Shown piece by piece: positions 61,025 through 64,000 of a stretch of 64,000 nucleotides of DNA (positions within the stretch are counted from its first letter, which is position 1; the number at the start of each line of letters is the position of its first letter). Source of the stretch: VAZQ01 sp963756715 (GTDB taxonomy: Bacteria; Pseudomonadota; Alphaproteobacteria; Rhizobiales; Xanthobacteraceae); the NCBI GenBank assembly GCA_963756715.1, contig CAVWOV010000035.1, positions 124,001-188,000 on the forward strand. Reading direction: 5' to 3'. The position numbers and the translations under genes were made by a program. The notes under the pieces are model-generated. The model saw nothing but the letters and a program-made list of their open reading frames with translations. It ran no database searches and had not been told where the DNA came from.

Positions 61025-62086
61025 TCACTTGATAAAGGCGTTGCTGTAGAGTTCGTCGAGCGGCAGTTCCTTCTCGATGAAGCCCTGCTGCTTGTAGAAG
61101 GTCTGCAGCTTGGCGAGCCGCTGCGGGTCCATTGCGCCGAGTTCCTTCTGCCCCTTATAGGTGCGCTCGGTGTAGTTCTTCAGGATCTTCACCATCAGTT
61201 GCTCTTTGCCCTTGAAGGAGGGCGACGCCGCCACGTAGGTGACAGCCGCCTTGGCCGGATCGTCCATGACGTATTTCATGCCGCGCAGCGTCGCCTTGAC
61301 GATAGCGCGCACCATGTCGGGCCGTTCGGCGATCATCTTGTCGGACGTCAGGATCGCCTGCGCCATGGACTGGAAGTAGTCCGTGGTCGGCAGCGAGACC
61401 GTGTCTTTGACACCTTCCTTGACGTCGATCTCCCAGTCAGGCGTGCAAGCGCAGGCGTCGACCGTGCCGGCGATGACGAACTTTGCCACGTTCGCCGGTC
61501 CGACCGCCTCTGCGTTCACGTCGTTCTTGGTGATGCCCTTCGAGGCCAGCGCGCCGAGCAGCGCGTAATACGTCGTGTCCTGGAAGGACAATACCGAAAT
61601 CTTCTTGCCCTTGAGGTCCTCGAGCTTGTTGATGCCGCGGTCCTTGCGGCCGACCACGACAGTGAGCGCGCCGCCGCCCATCAGGCCGACCGACTTCACC
61701 GGAACGCCGTTGCCGCGCACGATGACCGGCGTGTCGCCGATCGCGCCGCCGATCGGCGCGTTGCCGACACCGACCTGCTTGGCGACATCGACGCCGCCGC
61801 GCGCCACCACGAAGTCCACATCGTAACCGGCTTCGGTGTAGTAGCCGAGATGTTTCGCCAGTACCCACGGCGCGAAAGCCGGCAGGCTCGGCGGAGCCGG
61901 GAGGAGGTAGGTGATCTTCTCGGCCGCCGACGCGGCGCTTGCCCATACCATCGCGGCGATCGCCGCGGCCACGGCAAGACCCGTTCGTCCCCGCGGATCG
62001 CAGAGGACCCAGATTTTCGGAGGGCCGATTTTTGGAAAGAACTGGGCTCCCAGGTGCGCGGGAATGAACGGAGAGGCACGGTTCAT
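61025..62086 (-). CDS. NMT1/SsuA-like ABC transporter substrate-binding protein with repeat-derived leader
   Basis: A 353-residue periplasmic receptor. Start at ATG 62086 is certain by the AAGGAG seven bases upstream. After MNR, 31 residues (ASPFIPAHLGAQ...DPRGR) come from an in-frame palindromic repeat; then the ordinary signal peptide resumes (TGLAVAAAIAAMVWASAASA). The mature protein reads AEKITYLLPAPPSLPAFAPWVLAKHLGYYTEAGYDVDFV, typical of the family. Divergent from the ATPase and permease at 62.9-64 kb, with which it should form a transporter for a sulfonate- or aromatic-acid-like substrate of the adjacent Rieske oxygenase. Confidence 0.9.
   Translation of the reverse strand: MNRASPFIPAHLGAQFFPKIGPPKIWVLCDPRGRTGLAVAAAIAAMVWASAASAAEKITYLLPAPPSLPAFAPWVLAKHLGYYTEAGYDVDFVVARGGVDVAKQVGVGNAPIGGAIGDTPVIVRGNGVPVKSVGLMGGGALTVVVGRKDRGINKLEDLKGKKISVLSFQDTTYYALLGALASKGITKNDVNAEAVGPANVAKFVIAGTVDACACTPDWEIDVKEGVKDTVSLPTTDYFQSMAQAILTSDKMIAERPDMVRAIVKATLRGMKYVMDDPAKAAVTYVAASPSFKGKEQLMVKILKNYTERTYKGQKELGAMDPQRLAKLQTFYKQQGFIEKELPLDELYSNAFIK
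61985..62077. repeat. Palindromic repeat inserted in frame in a signal-peptide coding region, family copy 3
   Basis: 93 bp (31 codons, no stop). The ends pair: ccgttcgtccccgcg (61981-61995) with cgcgggaatgaacgg (about 62057-62071), 13 of 15 bases. Sequence and symmetry match the copies at 47676-47760 and 60921-61001. Removing it would leave MNR joined directly to TGLAVAAAIAA, a normal lipo-/Sec signal start. Confidence 0.7.
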
Positions 62087-62116
62087 CTCAAACTCCTTCT
62101 GACAAAGCGTCCGATC

Positions 62117-62476
62117 TTACTCTCTGGCTCGCGGCATGCCTGCCTGTTTTACGCGCGCCTCGCGCCATTCGCGCGTCAGCCGCTCGCGCACCGGGATGAA
62201 ATCGTAGGTCGGAAAGAACTCGGTTGAGAATGCGCCCCAGGCGCAGCGCTCGATCTCGACGTTCACAGCATTGATGAGATGGGGCGGCAATCGCAATGTG
62301 ACGATCTGCCCGATCCCCATCACGACGTTCCAACTGACGATCTCGACGCCCTTGGGCGGGAAGCGCTCCCACCAGCCGGTCGCGGCGAGGTGGCCCTGGA
62401 TGCTGTCGAGGTTTTTCGACTGATCGTGCTTGAGAAAGATCGTCAGCAGAATCGTTTCGGCAGGATCGGCACTCAC
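62117..62476 (-). CDS. Conserved hypothetical protein of aromatic-oxygenase clusters
   Basis: 119 residues, cytosolic, no signal peptide. Features: LLTIFLKHDQSKNLDSIQGHLAATGWWERFPPKGVEIVSWNVVMGIGQIVTLRLP, i.e. an alpha-beta (ferredoxin-like) barrel feel, and WGAFSTEFFPTYDF. I recall similar small proteins beside Rieske oxygenases or CoA genes but can name no domain. It lies 30 bp upstream of the binding protein on the same strand. Confidence 0.7.
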   Translation of the reverse strand: MSADPAETILLTIFLKHDQSKNLDSIQGHLAATGWWERFPPKGVEIVSWNVVMGIGQIVTLRLPPHLINAVNVEIERCAWGAFSTEFFPTYDFIPVRERLTREWREARVKQAGMPRARE

Positions 62477-62613
62477 CCATCACCTCCGACGGGACATTGC
62501 GAACAGCTTTGTGGGCGCGCGAGGAGGCCCGGCGATTGACTCTAAGCTTCCCTATGATAGCCTGTTCGCATGCGAACGCAAGGTTCAAAACGCAGCAACA
62601 GGGATTGCGCGCC
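62477..62613. promoter_or_regulatory. Divergent promoter region of the binding protein and ABC ATPase operons
   Basis: 137 bp between opposite gene starts (62476 and 62614). It must carry both promoters. No strong palindrome is seen. Confidence 0.4.
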
Positions 62614-62883
62614 ATGAACGATGATCTCCACGCCCGCTTGCGCCATCAATCGCTCGGCCGTCCGCTGACCAACGAGGAAGCGGCATTGGCGCAAGCGCTT
62701 GAGAAGGTATTTCGCACCGGACAGCAGGACTTCGAGGAGGTGGCCCGCGCGCTCGATCGCGACGGCGTCAAGCGCCCATCGGGCGCGACCGAGCCGTGGA
62801 CAGCCGCGGTACTGGAGCAGGAGCTGGTTCGGATTAATTCATCCCTGGACGCGGCCTATGCAGAAAACGGCATCGGTGCTTGA
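62614..62883 (+). CDS. Recombinase-like helix-turn-helix small protein
   Basis: 89 residues. The C-terminal half (FEEVARALDRDGVKRPSGATEPWTAAVLEQELVRI) looks like the recombinase-type HTH, in which GVxRPxGxxWT is typical. Small standalone versions occur beside aromatic-oxygenase operons. The N-terminal half is helical. The stop codon overlaps the ATPase start (62858) by 26 bp. It may act as a local DNA-binding regulator of the transporter, but DNA binding is unproven. Confidence 0.65.
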   Translation: MNDDLHARLRHQSLGRPLTNEEAALAQALEKVFRTGQQDFEEVARALDRDGVKRPSGATEPWTAAVLEQELVRINSSLDAAYAENGIGA

Positions 62884-63646
62884 TCTCATCGGCGTGACGA
62901 AGCGTTTCGTCGCGCCGAACGGCGGATCGTGGCTGACCGCGATCGAGCGCGTCAGCATGAGCGTGCGCGATGGCGAGTTTGTCGCGGTCGTCGGGCCCTC
63001 TGGATGCGGCAAGAGCACGATCCTCAATCTGGTTGCCGGGCTCGACAAGCCAAGCGACGGCCGCATCCTGCTCAATCAGGTGCCGGTCGAAGGGCCCAAC
63101 CCGAACGTCGGCTTCATGCTGCAGAAGGATCTGCTGCTGCCCTGGCGCACCATCGTGCACAACGTGGAATTCGGCCTTGAAGCGCGCTCGATCAGCCGCG
63201 CGGATCGCCGCGAGCGGGCGCTGCGGGAACTGAAGCGCTGCCGGCTGTCGGATTTTGCCGACAGCTATCCCTATCAGTTGTCCGGCGGCATGCGCCAACG
63301 TGCCGCACTTGCCCGCACGCTTGCGATTGATCCCGCCATCGTCCTGCTCGACGAACCGTTCACCGCGCTCGATGCGCAGACCAAGCTCATTCTGCAGCGG
63401 AGCTTCGCGCAGACCATCGCGGCGTCATCCATCACTACGTTGCTCATCACCCACGACCTGATGGAAGCGGTCATCATGTCCGACCGGATTCTGGTGATGA
63501 GCGAGCGTCCCGGCCAGATCGTCGAGGAAATCCGGCTGGACCTGCCGGATCGCGACAATCCGCTGGCGCGTATTTCTTCGCCGCGTGCACGCGAATATGT
63601 CGATCATCTGCTGTCGAGCCTTCACCTTGCGGAGAAGGCGGCATGA
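62858..63646 (+). CDS. ABC transporter ATP-binding protein, SsuB/TauB family
   Basis: A 262-residue ATPase. The ATG at 62858 overlaps the HTH gene. Walker A GPSGCGKSTI, Q-loop FMLQKDLLLPWRTI, signature LSGGMRQRAALARTLA, Walker B IVLLDEPFTALD, H-loop ITHDLMEAV. The MLQKDLLLPWRT sequence is characteristic of the nitrate/sulfonate/taurine family. It powers uptake with the permease that follows (4-bp overlap) and the binding protein divergently encoded at 61-62 kb. Confidence 0.93.
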   Translation: MQKTASVLDLIGVTKRFVAPNGGSWLTAIERVSMSVRDGEFVAVVGPSGCGKSTILNLVAGLDKPSDGRILLNQVPVEGPNPNVGFMLQKDLLLPWRTIVHNVEFGLEARSISRADRRERALRELKRCRLSDFADSYPYQLSGGMRQRAALARTLAIDPAIVLLDEPFTALDAQTKLILQRSFAQTIAASSITTLLITHDLMEAVIMSDRILVMSERPGQIVEEIRLDLPDRDNPLARISSPRAREYVDHLLSSLHLAEKAA

Positions 63647-64000
63647 CGAGTTCCGACCTGACCGCCATGAAGCAAACTCGCAGTGCGTTCGGCGTCGAGC
63701 CGGTCGCCGCGGCGCCGGAATCGTGCCGCAGCCGGCCACGAATTCGAAGCGCCGGGCGGCAGCGAGACCTCGCGCGCGACCATCGTGGCGGCCAGCATCG
63801 CGTTCGGCATCGCTTTTTCTGCTGGCCTGGCAGTTCCTGCCGCCGGCGCTCGGCGTGCCGTCCTATATCATTCCGACCGTGACCGACCTCGCTCAGGAGA
63901 TCGGCCGCATGGTCGCGCGCGAGAACCTGTTCAAGCACATCCTGTCGACGACGGTCATCGCCACGGCGGGATTCGTGATCGGCAGCCTGCTCGGGGCTGC
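63643..64000 (+). CDS. ABC transporter permease, SsuC/TauC family, partial and frame-shifted
   Basis: The gene starts by ATGA overlap with the ATPase (MTSSDLTAMKQTRSAF) and runs off the right edge. The frame is lost about 63720 and at 63814-63818 (a T-run one base too long). Correcting these gives FLLAWQFLPPALGVPSYIIPTVTDLAQEIGRMVARENLFKHILSTTVIATAGFVIGSLLGA, the first membrane segments of a sulfonate-type permease. Partial, function inferred from family and neighbours. Confidence 0.75.

Noticed and set aside
61019..62227. A 402-codon plus-strand frame opposite the binding protein
   Set aside because: Antisense shadow of the SsuA-like receptor gene, which has a signal peptide and ribosome binding site.

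Overview
The window is GC-rich, densely packed DNA from an alphaproteobacterium, most likely a Bradyrhizobium/Rhodopseudomonas-type member of the Hyphomicrobiales. This is inferred from gene content (many periplasmic binding proteins, CaiB-type CoA transferases, homogentisate genes, GC-rich palindromic intergenic repeats), not from a marker gene. I see no tRNA, rRNA, CRISPR array, transposase or prophage gene.

Layout. 1-6.5 kb (-): a two-module non-ribosomal peptide synthetase (C-A-T-C-A, running off the left edge) broken into many reading-frame pieces. 7-17 kb: enzymes of small-molecule oxidation (pirin, a flavin-dependent LLM oxidoreductase, a fumarylacetoacetate-hydrolase-family protein, a two-domain extradiol-type VOC protein, a lone molybdopterin hydroxylase subunit), a cold-shock protein and a Bug-type binding protein. 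17-24 kb: homogentisate degradation (hmgA, fahA) with a VOC protein, an orphan TRAP binding protein and a fused double acyl-CoA dehydrogenase. 24-29.5 kb: a complete branched-chain-amino-acid-type ABC transporter (livG-livF-binding protein-livH-livM). 29.7-36.4 kb: an HNH-like protein, pxpB-pxpC behind a good sigma70 promoter with a perfect palindrome, a DMT exporter and a PAS-GGDEF-EAL protein. 36.8-42.6 kb: an amidohydrolase divergent from an operon of enolase-superfamily enzyme, creatinase-like M24 protein, Bug protein and a split thiamine-diphosphate decarboxylase. 43-64 kb: a long CoA-thioester and aromatic catabolic region (4-oxalocrotonate tautomerase, DpaA-like dehydrogenase, CoA transferases, three enoyl-CoA hydratases, acyl-CoA ligase plus HMG-CoA-lyase-like domain, a divergent succinyl-CoA-synthetase-like subunit pair, nitronate monooxygenase, Rieske oxygenase and a SsuABC/TauABC-type importer).

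How it fits together: most genes look like peripheral catabolism of organic or aromatic acids. Binding proteins capture the acids, oxygenases and hydrolases open them, and CoA ligases/transferases, hydratases and lyases send the products to central metabolism. No pathway substrate can be fixed from sequence alone.

Two non-coding observations stand out. A strong-looking promoter overlapping a perfect 14-bp palindrome lies just ahead of a 131-bp cloverleaf-forming element, with no gene downstream on that strand (42.70-42.95 kb). A palindromic repeat family has at least three copies here, one of them inserted in frame in the signal-peptide region of a transporter binding protein (61.98-62.08 kb).

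Caution: at least a dozen otherwise intact genes contain a reading-frame change, several at homopolymer runs. This looks more like residual consensus error in the assembly than mass gene decay, so frame-broken genes are described at full length with the break noted.
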